Part shown: one piece after another, positions 1-7,838 of the stretch | How positions within the stretch are numbered: the stretch's first letter is position 1 | Layout of the letters: each line of letters begins with the position of its first letter | Assembly: GCF_030124375.1 (NCBI RefSeq) | Contig: NZ_JASKLS010000016.1 | Span: forward strand, 103,167-147,043 | Source: Sinorhizobium sp. 6-70 | GTDB taxonomy: Bacteria > Pseudomonadota > Alphaproteobacteria > Rhizobiales > Rhizobiaceae | DNA: 43,877 nucleotides | Direction of reading: 5' to 3' | The notes under the pieces: model-generated | Told to the model about the DNA's origin: nothing | The model's database searches: none | The model's input: only the letters and a program-made list of their open reading frames with translations | Translations under genes and position numbers: made by a program

Positions 1-944
1 GCACGCCTCGCAACAATGATCGTAGGCAGCGTCATCAGCGTCAGCACGAAACCGCCCACCAAGGCCGCCGAACGCGGCATGCCGGCGAAGTTGATGAAGA
101 CGGCAAGCCCGAGAAGACCGTAAACGATCGACGGTACGGCCGCGAGATTGTTGATGTTGACTTCGATCAGGTCGGTGAGGCGGTTCTTCGGCGCGAACTC
201 CTCGAGGTAGATCGAGGCGGCGACACCGATCGGCAGCGCCAGCACCAGCACGATCAGCATCATGTAAAGCGATCCGACGAGTGCGACGCCGACGCCCGCC
301 GCTTCCGGGCGGCTCGACGCACCGAAGGTGAAGATGCCGGTGTTGAAGCCCTTCTTGAGCACGCCGGCATCGGCAAGCTGGTTCATCCAGGCGACCTGCT
401 GGTCCTTGACCTTGCGGTTGGCCTCGGCGACCGAGAGATCGATCTGGCCCTTGAACGCGGAATCGATGTTCGCTGCGGCGAGCAGAGTCACCGGCACGGT
501 CTTTCCGATAATCGAAGGGTCGGCGACGACGATATCCCGCAATTGCGTGCGGGCGCTCGCGGAAACCATGTCGGTCGCCTGTTTGACCAAGGGCCGCTTC
601 GTCGCATCGAGCCCAAGCTGGTTCACGAGCGCATTTCGGACGAGCACCGGATAGTTTGCGGTCATCAACGTTTTGGGATCGGTGGCGCGCTCGTTCTTCG
701 GATCGATCACCTTCTCGGTGAACTCGATCGGCAGCGTGATCGTCGTCTGCAGGAAGGCGGTGTAACCGTTGGAGACCACCGTCGAGATGAGGATCGCCAG
801 AAACAAGAGGCCAAGGGTGATGGCCGTGATGCCGTAGGCGCGAAAGCGCCGCTCTGCCGCATAACGGCGCTTGATGCCAATATCGCGGCGGGTTTCGGCA
901 GGACGGGTGGAGACCTTTACCGTGGGGGAGGCAAGCTCGGTCAT
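1..944 (-). CDS. pstA: Phosphate ABC transporter permease PstA (3' end outside window)
   Basis: This is the inner-membrane permease that pairs with PstC to form the channel of the PstSCAB high-affinity phosphate importer. About 314 N-terminal codons are present; the rest lies beyond base 1. The protein opens MTELASPTVKVSTRP, followed by a basic stretch and a first membrane segment around residues 38-57 (ITAITLGLLFLAILIST), as in the long rhizobial PstA proteins. The ATG at 944 overlaps the pstC stop codon in an ATGA arrangement, so translation is probably coupled. In S. meliloti pstB, phoU and phoB follow (from memory), but they are not visible here. Identity rests on the pst context and the membrane character. 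Confidence 0.9.
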   Translation of the reverse strand, partial: MTELASPTVKVSTRPAETRRDIGIKRRYAAERRFRAYGITAITLGLLFLAILISTVVSNGYTAFLQTTITLPIEFTEKVIDPKNERATDPKTLMTANYPVLVRNALVNQLGLDATKRPLVKQATDMVSASARTQLRDIVVADPSIIGKTVPVTLLAAANIDSAFKGQIDLSVAEANRKVKDQQVAWMNQLADAGVLKKGFNTGIFTFGASSRPEAAGVGVALVGSLYMMLIVLVLALPIGVAASIYLEEFAPKNRLTDLIEVNINNLAAVPSIVYGLLGLAVFINFAGMPRSAALVGGFVLTLMTLPTIIVARR

Positions 945-2425
945 TCGTACTGTTCCCGATATTTGCGCACGATGTAGAGCGCGTAGATGTTGAGGCAGAG
1001 CGTGATGACGAACAGCGTGATGCCCAACGCGAAGGCGACCAGTGTCTGCGGCGACGTGAACTCCAGGTCGCCCGTCAACTGATGGACGATCTTGACCGTA
1101 ACCGTCGTCATCGGCTCGAAGGGGCTCAATTGCATGCGCGCCGCGACACCGGCGGCAAGCACGACGATCATCGTTTCACCGACCGCTCGCGAGGCCGTCA
1201 GCAACAACGCGCCGACGATGCCGGGCAGTGCGGCCGGCAGGATGACCCTCTTCACCGTCTCCGAACGCGTGGCACCAAGGCCAAGGGAGCCATCGCGCAG
1301 CGCCCGCGGCACCTGGGTGATGATGTCGTCGGACAACGAGGACACGAACGGAATGAGCATGATGCCCATGACGATCCCAGCCGTGATGACGCTCTGCGCC
1401 TGAATGAAATTCTGGTAGCTGCCAGTGATGAGACCGCTCAATTGCGCCGAAATATCGCGCAGGAACGGGCCGACCGTGACGAGCGCAAAGAAGCCGTAGA
1501 CGATCGTCGGGATGCCGGCGAGCACCTCAAGCAGCGGCTTCGCCGTCGAACGCAGCCGCGGGCTTGCGTATTCAGCCATGTATATGGCCGCAAAGAGCCC
1601 GATGGGCACTGCGAACAGCATCGCGACGAAGGCGATATAGAGCGTGCCGCCGAGAAGCGGCAGGAGACCGAACTGGCCCGATGTGCCGCTGCTGCCGGCT
1701 GCCGCGAAGCGGGGGTCCCAAACCGTGCCGAAGAAGAACTCGACAGGCGATACCATGGTGAAGAAGCGCCCCGCTTCCGACAGCATCGACGTGACGATAC
1801 CGATCGTCGTGAGGATGGCGATCGACGAGGCCACAATCAGCGAAGCGAGCATGACGCGCTCCACCTGGTTGCGGGCGCGAAAACGGGCGCTGATGTTGCG
1901 GATCGCATAGATGCAGCCCGCAACGGCGACGAGCAGCACGACAGCGCTCATCAGCCAACGGCTCGTGTCTCGCATCGCATTGAACTGCTTGGCGGCCTCG
2001 ACCATGTACGGCTCGCCCTCGCCGGCGAGAGCCACGCCCTTGGCTGCAAGCGTTTCGCGCAGGTTGGCGGAGCCGTTTTCGAGCGCGGCGATTTCGTCCG
2101 CGTTCAAGCGGGCGAGACCGACGGCGACAGACTTGACCTGTCCGAGCGCAAGCTGCGTCGTCGCTTCACCCTGGCTCAGTACGGAATCGGGAAGCGACGA
2201 GCGAACGCTGGAATCGATGTAAAGCGGCGATGCGATCAGCCAGGCGGCAAGCACAAGCGCCGCCGGCAGGATCGCCCAGATGGCAACATAGCTGCCGTGA
2301 TAGCCGGGCAAGGAGTGCAGATTCGCGAGTTTGCCGCCCGACTGAGCAAGCGAACGCGCGCGACCGGCGAAATAGGCAATGAAACCAATCAAAACAATGA
2401 TCAAAAGAAGGAGCGAAGTACTCAT
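941..2425 (-). CDS. pstC: Phosphate ABC transporter permease PstC
   Basis: This is the second membrane permease of the phosphate ABC importer. The protein has 494 residues, far longer than E. coli PstC (about 319). The extra N-terminal half holds several hydrophobic segments (residues 3-20, 48-64 and around 160-180) before the transport domain. The C-terminal half carries the permease coupling loop (ASRAVGETMIVVLAAG) and a final membrane helix. I chose the ATG at 2425 because GGGGAGA lies about 8 bases before it; an in-frame GTG at 2431 is too close to that site. The stop overlaps the pstA start by four bases. The frame is intact throughout, whereas S. meliloti strain 1021 is reported to carry a one-base pstC frameshift. 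Confidence 0.93.
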   Translation of the reverse strand: MSTSLLLLIIVLIGFIAYFAGRARSLAQSGGKLANLHSLPGYHGSYVAIWAILPAALVLAAWLIASPLYIDSSVRSSLPDSVLSQGEATTQLALGQVKSVAVGLARLNADEIAALENGSANLRETLAAKGVALAGEGEPYMVEAAKQFNAMRDTSRWLMSAVVLLVAVAGCIYAIRNISARFRARNQVERVMLASLIVASSIAILTTIGIVTSMLSEAGRFFTMVSPVEFFFGTVWDPRFAAAGSSGTSGQFGLLPLLGGTLYIAFVAMLFAVPIGLFAAIYMAEYASPRLRSTAKPLLEVLAGIPTIVYGFFALVTVGPFLRDISAQLSGLITGSYQNFIQAQSVITAGIVMGIMLIPFVSSLSDDIITQVPRALRDGSLGLGATRSETVKRVILPAALPGIVGALLLTASRAVGETMIVVLAAGVAARMQLSPFEPMTTVTVKIVHQLTGDLEFTSPQTLVAFALGITLFVITLCLNIYALYIVRKYREQYE

Positions 2426-2482
2426 CGGCACGTCTCCCCGGCAACGACCGTCGCGGCCACCGGCAAATCGAATGAACGCAAA

Positions 2483-2511
2483 CCCGGGCGCGACGCAAGG
2501 CCACGCCCGGG
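2483..2511 (-). terminator. Hairpin between pstS and pstC
   Basis: The arms CCCGGGCG and CGCCCGGG (2483-2490 and 2504-2511) can form a strong 8-bp stem with a 13-base loop, just after the pstS stop codon. There is no long T-run. It therefore more likely protects or attenuates the transcript, keeping pstS more abundant than pstCAB, than ends transcription fully. This role is an inference from position. Confidence 0.5.
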
Positions 2512-2522
2512 CGTGTCTTTAG

Positions 2523-3557
2523 TTAGAGCAGGTTACCGGCTTCGAAAGCCTTGCGGATTTCTTCACGCTCGGCATCCGGAGCAGAAACCAGGCCGTATTC
2601 GGCGAGCGGGCTGTCGGGGCCGATCATCTGATCGTCAATGAAGAACTCGACATATTCCTTGAGGCCCGGAACGACGCCCAGATGCGCCTTCTTGACGTAG
2701 AAGAACAGCGGGCGGGAAACCGGGTATTCGCCTGAAGCGATCGTTTCGGTCGAGGGAACGATGCCGTTGACGGTTGCAACCTTCAGCTTGTCGGCGTTGT
2801 TTTCGTAGAACGAAAGGCCGAATACGCCGATGCCGCTCTTGTTGGAGGCGATCCGGGCGAGCGTTTCGGTGTAGTCGCCGTCGATGTCGACAGCCATGCC
2901 ATCCTTACGGACAGCGATGCACTTGGCGAGCTGTTCCTTGGCATCGCTGACGGCAGCCTTGATGACGTCCTGGGCGCCCGATTCCTTGCAGCCTTCCGTG
3001 AGAATCTTCTCTTCGAAGACTTCGCGCGTGCCGTGCTTCTGGCCCGGGATGTAGGCGGCAATTTCAGCTTCCGGCAGCGAAGCGTCGATTTCCGACCACT
3101 TCTTGTAGGGGTTGGCAACGAGCTTGCCGTCGACGACGACTTCAGCGGCCAGAGCCTTGTAGAGGTGTTCCGGCTTCAGGGCGAGGTCGGGGTTGCCGGC
3201 GTCGGTTGCGAAGACGATGCCGTCATAACCGATCTTGACTTCCTGGATTTCGGTTACGCCAGCTGCCTTGCAGGCCTCGACTTCGCTGTCCTTGATCTTG
3301 CGCGAGGAGTTGGCGACGTCGATCGTGTCTTCGCCGACGCCCTTGCAGAATTCCTTCAGGCCTGCACCGGAGCCGCCGGATTCGACCACCGGAGTCTTGA
3401 AGTCCGGGAAGGCTTCGCCGAAGCTTTCGGCGACGATCTTTGCGTAGGGAAGAACGGTCGAGGAGCCGGCGACCTGGATCTGGTCGCGAGCCGCTGCGAC
3501 GCCCGCGAAGGCGGCGGATGCGACAAGCGCCGCTACAGTGAGTTTAAGAGCTTTCAT
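2523..3557 (-). CDS. pstS: Periplasmic phosphate-binding protein PstS
   Basis: This is the periplasmic receptor that captures inorganic phosphate and hands it to PstCAB. The 344-residue protein starts with a clear signal peptide (MKALKLTVAALVASAAFAGVAAA, cleavage near residue 23). The phosphate-site motif VAGSSTVLPYAKIVAESF follows. SGGSGAGLKEFC and VANSSRKI are further conserved PstS segments with serines that contact phosphate. The ATG at 3557 is preceded by GGGAGA at a 6-base distance. It is the first gene of the pstSCA run, with a PHO box 117 bp upstream and a hairpin just after it, which fits high expression under phosphate starvation. Confidence 0.95.
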   Translation of the reverse strand: MKALKLTVAALVASAAFAGVAAARDQIQVAGSSTVLPYAKIVAESFGEAFPDFKTPVVESGGSGAGLKEFCKGVGEDTIDVANSSRKIKDSEVEACKAAGVTEIQEVKIGYDGIVFATDAGNPDLALKPEHLYKALAAEVVVDGKLVANPYKKWSEIDASLPEAEIAAYIPGQKHGTREVFEEKILTEGCKESGAQDVIKAAVSDAKEQLAKCIAVRKDGMAVDIDGDYTETLARIASNKSGIGVFGLSFYENNADKLKVATVNGIVPSTETIASGEYPVSRPLFFYVKKAHLGVVPGLKEYVEFFIDDQMIGPDSPLAEYGLVSAPDAEREEIRKAFEAGNLL

Positions 3558-3673
3558 TGATGTTCTCCCGGAATGGGCTTGTGGTTGGTGCGCTAAGGAT
3601 CCAGCGCTCTCTTCGCCGTGTAATCGGCTGCCCCTAGTTAGCCGCCGATGGTCACACCTTTTATGTCAGTTCG

Positions 3674-3691
3674 GTGAAACATTTATGACAG
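3674..3691 (-). promoter_or_regulatory. PHO box (PhoB-binding site) of pstS
   Basis: Read on the minus strand, the 18 bases are CTGTCATAAATGTTTCAC. The first half matches the 7-bp PHO-box half-site CTGTCAT exactly. After a 4-base spacer, the second half-site GTTTCAC matches at 4 of 7 positions (T, T, C, A). A further ATGACAT lies just upstream and CTGACAT just downstream. Its place, 117 bp before the pstS start, is right for PhoB activation of pstSCAB. Confidence 0.75.
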
Positions 3692-3752
3692 GCTATGTCA
3701 TTGAATAAGCTGCGTTATTTCGAATTCCACGAGAAGGCGGCGACGTTTTGTG

Positions 3753-5012
3753 TCAGAAGCGGACCGTGAAAATCGTGCCTTTGCCGACCTCCGAATGGAC
3801 AAGGAGGCGGGCACGGTGGCGCGTGAGAATATGCTTGACGATGGCAAGCCCGAGGCCGGTTCCCTTTTTCGAACGGCTCGCCTCCACGTTAACCCGGTAG
3901 AAACGTTCGGTAATTCTCGGTACGTGCTCGGCCGGAATGCCCGGGCCATGGTCCTGGACGGTCACCTCGGCCTGCTCGCTCTCTCCGCCTGTGAGACGCA
4001 CCTCGACCCTCTTGCCCTCCTGCCCGTATTTGCAGGCGTTCTCGATCAGGTTCTCGAAAACCTCGATCAATTCATCGCGATCGCCCGGGACGAAGACCGG
4101 TGCATCGGGAACGTCGAGCGATATCGCCACGTCGAGCTCGGTCGCGAGCGGCAGCAGGCTGTCGCGCACGTGCCCGAGCAGCGGCGCCAGATCGACCATG
4201 TCTTCCGGGGCAAGATGCGATTTCAGTTCGAGCCTGGAGAGCGACAGGAGATCGTCGACGAGCCGGCTCATGCGGGTGACCTGCTCGTGCATGATGCCGA
4301 AAAACCTCTCCTGCGCCTTCGGATCGTTGCGCGCCGGCCCCTGCAGCGTCTCGATGAAGCCGCGAAGAGAGGCGAGCGGCGTACGCAGTTCGTGGCTGGC
4401 ATTGGCGACGAAATCCGAGCGCATCCGGTCGATCCGGCGCGCCTGCGAGATGTCGCGATAGGTCAGCAGGAAGATACGCCGGCTCGAAGCATCGGTTCCA
4501 ATCTCGGCAGGCGCCACCCTCACGACATAGACGGCATCCGACGGCAGTCTCTCGGTGTGTTCGATCTGATTGATCTTGCCGGTGGCGATTGTCTCACGAA
4601 CCATATCGAGGATGCCCGGGGAACGGACGCGCGCGGAAAGATCGCTGTTCGGGGGAATCGTGCCGAAGGCCTTTTCGGCGGCAATGTTCTGGAACAGCAC
4701 TGTCTCGTCCGCGCCAACGACGAGCACGGGCATATCGAGTGCGTTCAACGCCGGTACCAGCGGGTCGCTCCCCTTCTCGGCGACAACGGCACTTACCGGC
4801 GCCGGCTGGACCGACGGCACGCTGCGATTGAGCAGCGCCGCGGCAAGCACGATCCAGAACGGCAGCACGGCGAGGATGTGAATACCGGCGAACGTGGCGA
4901 GAACGGCGATCAGGATCGAAAGGCCGAGAACCCACCGTTCCGCCTTCAGCTTCGGCAACAGCGTTCGCCAGAACACCTTTGCGTCGTCCAACACAACATC
5001 CTCATGACTCAA
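3753..5012 (-). CDS. phoR: Phosphate regulon sensor histidine kinase PhoR
   Basis: This membrane sensor kinase phosphorylates PhoB when phosphate is scarce. In the 419-residue protein two hydrophobic segments lie at residues 28-45 and 47-62. A PAS-like region follows (about 90-190). The dimerisation box FVANASHELRTPL contains the phosphorylated His207. The ATP-binding domain has the N box (NLIENACKYG, 321-330), the G1 box (DHGPGIP, 354-360) and the G2 box (GTGLGL, 384-389). All catalytic residues are intact. The gene lies directly upstream of pstS on the same strand, separated by the PHO-box region, and divergent from ppk2. The partner gene phoB is not in the window. Confidence 0.92.
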   Translation of the reverse strand: MSHEDVVLDDAKVFWRTLLPKLKAERWVLGLSILIAVLATFAGIHILAVLPFWIVLAAALLNRSVPSVQPAPVSAVVAEKGSDPLVPALNALDMPVLVVGADETVLFQNIAAEKAFGTIPPNSDLSARVRSPGILDMVRETIATGKINQIEHTERLPSDAVYVVRVAPAEIGTDASSRRIFLLTYRDISQARRIDRMRSDFVANASHELRTPLASLRGFIETLQGPARNDPKAQERFFGIMHEQVTRMSRLVDDLLSLSRLELKSHLAPEDMVDLAPLLGHVRDSLLPLATELDVAISLDVPDAPVFVPGDRDELIEVFENLIENACKYGQEGKRVEVRLTGGESEQAEVTVQDHGPGIPAEHVPRITERFYRVNVEASRSKKGTGLGLAIVKHILTRHRARLLVHSEVGKGTIFTVRF

Positions 5013-5152
5013 TTGCAGTTCTCCCTGATCACGATGCCGCGAAAGCAGAGAGATAGCGCTGCTTCATGACATGATTTTCACGACGTGCTTGAATCCGCAA
5101 TGCAATTATGGCCTCCTTCGCGGAAATCGAGCGTCAGCGGGAGGCAAAGCAA

Positions 5153-6055
5153 ATGGCAGCAGAAACAGCGGCAGCTGGGGCCAAACCGGAGAGCCGGGCG
5201 GTCGAATTGCGGATCGGCGGCAAGTCCCGCATCTTCGATATCGATAACCCGGAATTGCCGAAATGGATCGATGACGACGCCTTCTCGTCCGATGATTATC
5301 CCTACAAGAAGAAGCTGGAAGAAGACGAGTACGAAGAAACGCTGACGAAACTGCAGATCGAACTGGTCAAGGTCCAGTTCTGGATGCAGGCGACGGGCAA
5401 ACGGGTGATGGCGCTTTTCGAAGGCCGCGACGCGGCCGGCAAGGGCGGCGCCATCCACGCGACGATGGCCTATATGAACCCTCGTTCCGCCCGCATCGTC
5501 GCGCTTACCAAACCGACCGAGACCGAGCGCGGCCAGTGGTATTTCCAACGCTACGTGGCGACCTTTCCGACGGCTGGGGAATTCGTGCTCTTCGATCGCT
5601 CCTGGTACAACCGCGCCGGTGTGGAACCGGTCATGGGTTTCTGCACATCGGAGCAATACGAGCATTTTCTCAAGCAGGCCCCCCGCTTCGAGAAAATGAT
5701 CGTCCACGAGGGCATCCAGCTGTTCAAATTCTGGCTCAATATCGGCCGGGAGATGCAGTTGAAGCGTTTCCATGATCGCCGGCACGATCCCTTGAAGATC
5801 TGGAAGCTGTCGCCGATGGATATCGCCGCGCTGAACAAGTGGGACGACTACACCGAGAAGCGTGATCGGATGCTGAAGGAAACGCACACCGACCATGCCC
5901 CCTGGACGGTCATTCGCGGTAACGACAAGCGCCGCGCGCGGATCAATCTGATCCGCCACATGCTCAAGAATCTGGACTATGACGGCAAGGACAAGGCGGC
6001 CATCGGCGAGGTCGACGACAAGATCGTCGGCTCCGGGCCGGGCTTTCTGAAATGA
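5153..6055 (+). CDS. ppk2: Polyphosphate kinase 2 (class I, single domain)
   Basis: This enzyme transfers phosphate between polyphosphate and nucleoside diphosphates. Its S. meliloti orthologue (SMc02148, from memory) mainly makes ATP from ADP. Visible motifs are the Walker A loop GRDAAGKGG, the lid-region arginines, and the Walker B region LFDRSWYNRAGVE. I placed the start at ATG 5153 because GGAGG sits 8 bases before it, giving 300 residues. An in-frame ATG at 5108 would add 15 residues but has no good ribosome site. It is divergent from phoR and sits beside the phosphate regulon, which suits a role in polyphosphate use during phosphate shifts. I found no convincing PHO box in front of it. 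Confidence 0.93.
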   Translation: MAAETAAAGAKPESRAVELRIGGKSRIFDIDNPELPKWIDDDAFSSDDYPYKKKLEEDEYEETLTKLQIELVKVQFWMQATGKRVMALFEGRDAAGKGGAIHATMAYMNPRSARIVALTKPTETERGQWYFQRYVATFPTAGEFVLFDRSWYNRAGVEPVMGFCTSEQYEHFLKQAPRFEKMIVHEGIQLFKFWLNIGREMQLKRFHDRRHDPLKIWKLSPMDIAALNKWDDYTEKRDRMLKETHTDHAPWTVIRGNDKRRARINLIRHMLKNLDYDGKDKAAIGEVDDKIVGSGPGFLK

Positions 6056-6177
6056 TCTGAAGCGCGGGACGCGCGTCCGAGTAAACGCGCGCCATGTCGA
6101 GTCCAGGAACAGTCATGCCCCACATAGAAGTGCTCGTGCGCGCTCGAACGCGGGCGGCGCAGAACGCTCGACCGCAC

Positions 6178-6218
6178 TAGATCATTTCACTGTTTCATTG
6201 AAACAGTGAAATGATCTA
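6178..6218. repeat. Perfect 20-bp inverted repeat
   Basis: The arms 6178-6197 and 6199-6218 are exact reverse complements around a single T, with the core ATTTCACTGTTTCA. I recognise this as part of a composite palindrome common between genes in Rhizobiaceae (from memory, not checked). It sits 122 bp after ppk2 and 15 bp from the next palindrome. It could serve as a transcription barrier between the convergent neighbours. Confidence 0.8.
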
Positions 6219-6233
6219 ACTCTTTGAAACTAC

Positions 6234-6278
6234 GCAATTCCGGACGGAAAACCGTTTACCCACTTTTCCTGGAATTGC
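6234..6278. repeat. Rhizobial palindromic intergenic repeat, copy 1
   Basis: The outer arms GCAATTCC and GGAATTGC (6234-6241 and 6271-6278) enclose an inner GGAAAA...TTTTCC pair. The same inner pattern, cGGAAAACCG...CACTTTTCC, recurs at 35753-35798 with different but matching outer arms. Paired change in the arms suggests that structure, not sequence, is kept. It ends one base before the stop codon of the next gene. It resembles the RIME-type mosaic elements of rhizobia. Confidence 0.7.
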
Positions 6279-6279
6279 T

Positions 6280-7443
6280 CTATTGCCCCGGCAGCACACG
6301 AATCGCGAAAATATCCAGGCTGTTGCCCGCGCCGCTGACGTCGCTGTTCAGCACGAGCCTGCCGGGACCGCTTGGCGCGAGACTCCGATCGAATGAGATC
6401 TTGAAAAGCATATCCAGCCGCTCGTCATGCACGGTGAACCGGTGGCGGCCACAGGCACCGAGCGAGGAGAAGTCGCATTCGACGGAAAATTCCGCCGTCT
6501 TGCCGGGCATCGCCTGGACGGTGAGCGCCAACGTCGATGATTTGCCCGAGAGCTGTGTCAGTATATCGGCGGGAATTTCGAAGACGAGATCCCCTTCCTT
6601 GCCGCCGACTGCCGAGGTCACGCGCACGCGCTCGCCGCCTGCGTCGTTCAAAGGCTCGACGGTGGAGCGCGCGCCCGGCTTGATCGCCGCGACCTCCGCC
6701 GGCGTGAATACCTCAACCCACTCGCCCGAGAAGCCCTCCTGCGCGGCGAGGTTCTGAAGTCCCGCCGCCCCATCGAAATCTTCCGATTCCACCGTGGCAG
6801 GCGGATTGGCGACGCCGGTATCGGCCGGGGATTTCAGCAAATCGTTCGTCTGGATCCACCACACCGCGGCGCCGGCCGCCGCCGCGAGCGTTGCCACGAC
6901 CATGGCAAAGGAGAGCAGGCGGCCTCGCCGACGCTTGCGCGGCCGCTTTTCCGCGGCGCCGACGTCGGGCGCAGCCGACGCGGCCTTGTCGCCCGCAGCT
7001 GTGGATTGCGGTGCGGGGACTGTCCGCCCCGAGGCCAACGAGTCCTCACGATCGGCGCGCAGGGCACCCAGGTCGCTTTCGCCCTGTCCCGCGCGGCCTT
7101 GTCCATCGGCAGTCGGCTCGCGCCGGGGGGAAACGGAAAGATCCGCAGCCGCCGGGCTTGGCGCCGCCCGCTCGCCCGCTCCGCCCTGGCCGACGACCGG
7201 TGCTGCAGGTGCCGCAGCGGAACGCCCCCGCAAGGCCGCGCGTTCTTCCGTCTCGATCGCGTGAATGACCGCTTCGAGCCGGTGACGCTGTTTCGCGATC
7301 ACGTCGGGGTCTTCGATTTGCTGCTTCTTCAGTCCGTTTTCCAGCGCCTGGCGGGCCGACTGATAGATGCGTGCACGGATTTCCGCATTGGTCCTGTCGG
7401 AGCGTTCCAGTGCATTTCTGATCGCAGTTTCGAGTCCGCTCAC
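6280..7443 (-). CDS. Membrane-anchored protein of unknown function
   Basis: I do not recognise a family. The 387-residue protein has an N-terminal charged helical region (about 1-70, likely coiled coil). An Ala/Pro/Gly/Glu-rich flexible linker follows (about 71-175). Then comes a basic patch (KRPRKRRRGR), one membrane segment near residues 192-212 (AMVVATLAAAAGAAVWWI), and a C-terminal domain of about 170 residues rich in beta-type patterns. Basic residues before the membrane segment predict the long N-terminal part in the cytoplasm and the C-terminal domain in the periplasm. The start is a GTG with AAGGA 6 bases before it. S. meliloti has a conserved hypothetical gene at this place (from memory). 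Confidence 0.8.
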   Translation of the reverse strand: MSGLETAIRNALERSDRTNAEIRARIYQSARQALENGLKKQQIEDPDVIAKQRHRLEAVIHAIETEERAALRGRSAAAPAAPVVGQGGAGERAAPSPAAADLSVSPRREPTADGQGRAGQGESDLGALRADREDSLASGRTVPAPQSTAAGDKAASAAPDVGAAEKRPRKRRRGRLLSFAMVVATLAAAAGAAVWWIQTNDLLKSPADTGVANPPATVESEDFDGAAGLQNLAAQEGFSGEWVEVFTPAEVAAIKPGARSTVEPLNDAGGERVRVTSAVGGKEGDLVFEIPADILTQLSGKSSTLALTVQAMPGKTAEFSVECDFSSLGACGRHRFTVHDERLDMLFKISFDRSLAPSGPGRLVLNSDVSGAGNSLDIFAIRVLPGQ

Positions 7444-7508
7444 ATCAAGTCCTTCTGTGCAACGAAGCCTGCTGCAGGTTTCCTCAGATCGTGCTGATTT
7501 AAAGAAAC

Positions 7509-7570
7509 ATGCAACAATTCAAAGCAGTACAGCGACCTTTGCGCGCCTGACAAGACGCGCGGCGCTGCAG
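7509..7570 (+). repeat. Two-stem intergenic element, copy A
   Basis: The element begins ATGCAACAATTCAAAG and continues with an outer stem (TACAGCG 7528-7534 with CGCTGCA 7563-7569, one mismatch) and an inner stem (GCGCGCC 7541-7547 with GACGCGC 7554-7560, one mismatch). Copies B (9491-9550) and C (39773-39835) share the same order. The rest of 7444-7838 holds no convincing gene; the only other feature seen there is the palindrome at 7791-7816. Confidence 0.65.
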
Positions 7571-7790
7571 CGGCGCGCCGCGGCCCGAGCGGGTGTTCCA
7601 TCCTTTCAGGAGAGAACAGTCCCCTACCCGATCCACGCCGTTGGTTTTATTAACGATTGGGTAACCGTTGCTTTCGGAATTCGCAAGTCCGGGTGCAAAA
7701 CCACCGGGACTTCTACGGGGAAAAACCAGGTGGGTGCGCATCACTGCGTGGAAAGCGTCTCTTTGCAAGTTCGTTGGTTGCTGTTATTTG

Positions 7791-7816
7791 TTTTGACGTT
7801 TACGCAAACGTCAAAA
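7791..7816. promoter_or_regulatory. Palindromic operator-like site before the nitronate monooxygenase
   Basis: TTTTGACGTTT and AAACGTCAAAA are perfect 11-bp arms around ACGC, ending 22 bp before the start codon of the next gene. The core TTGACGTTTACG is identical to the core before fadD (27707-27718). In proteobacteria, MerR-family LiuR regulators of leucine and fatty-acid use are reported to bind similar TTTACGTAAACG-type sites. Assignment to LiuR is an inference. Confidence 0.55.
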
Positions 7817-7838
7817 GAGTGAAGGATGGAGAAACCTG

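Noticed and set aside
1082..2641. 519-codon open frame antisense to pstC
   Set aside because: It is rich in Arg, Asp and His with no domain or membrane pattern, and lies opposite a clear pstC; it is a GC-rich shadow frame. The same holds for the long frames opposite phoR, kdpD and kdpB.
5013..5107. PHO-box-like bases (TGACATGATTTTCAC) before ppk2
   Set aside because: The half-sites are two bases too close and the match is poor compared with the pstS box.
5108..5152. Upstream ATG for ppk2 at 5108
   Set aside because: It has no ribosome site, whereas GGAGG precedes ATG 5153 at good spacing.
7499..7768. 89-codon minus-strand frame between two genes
   Set aside because: It runs through the structured repeat element, with an odd cysteine/arginine composition and no ribosome site.
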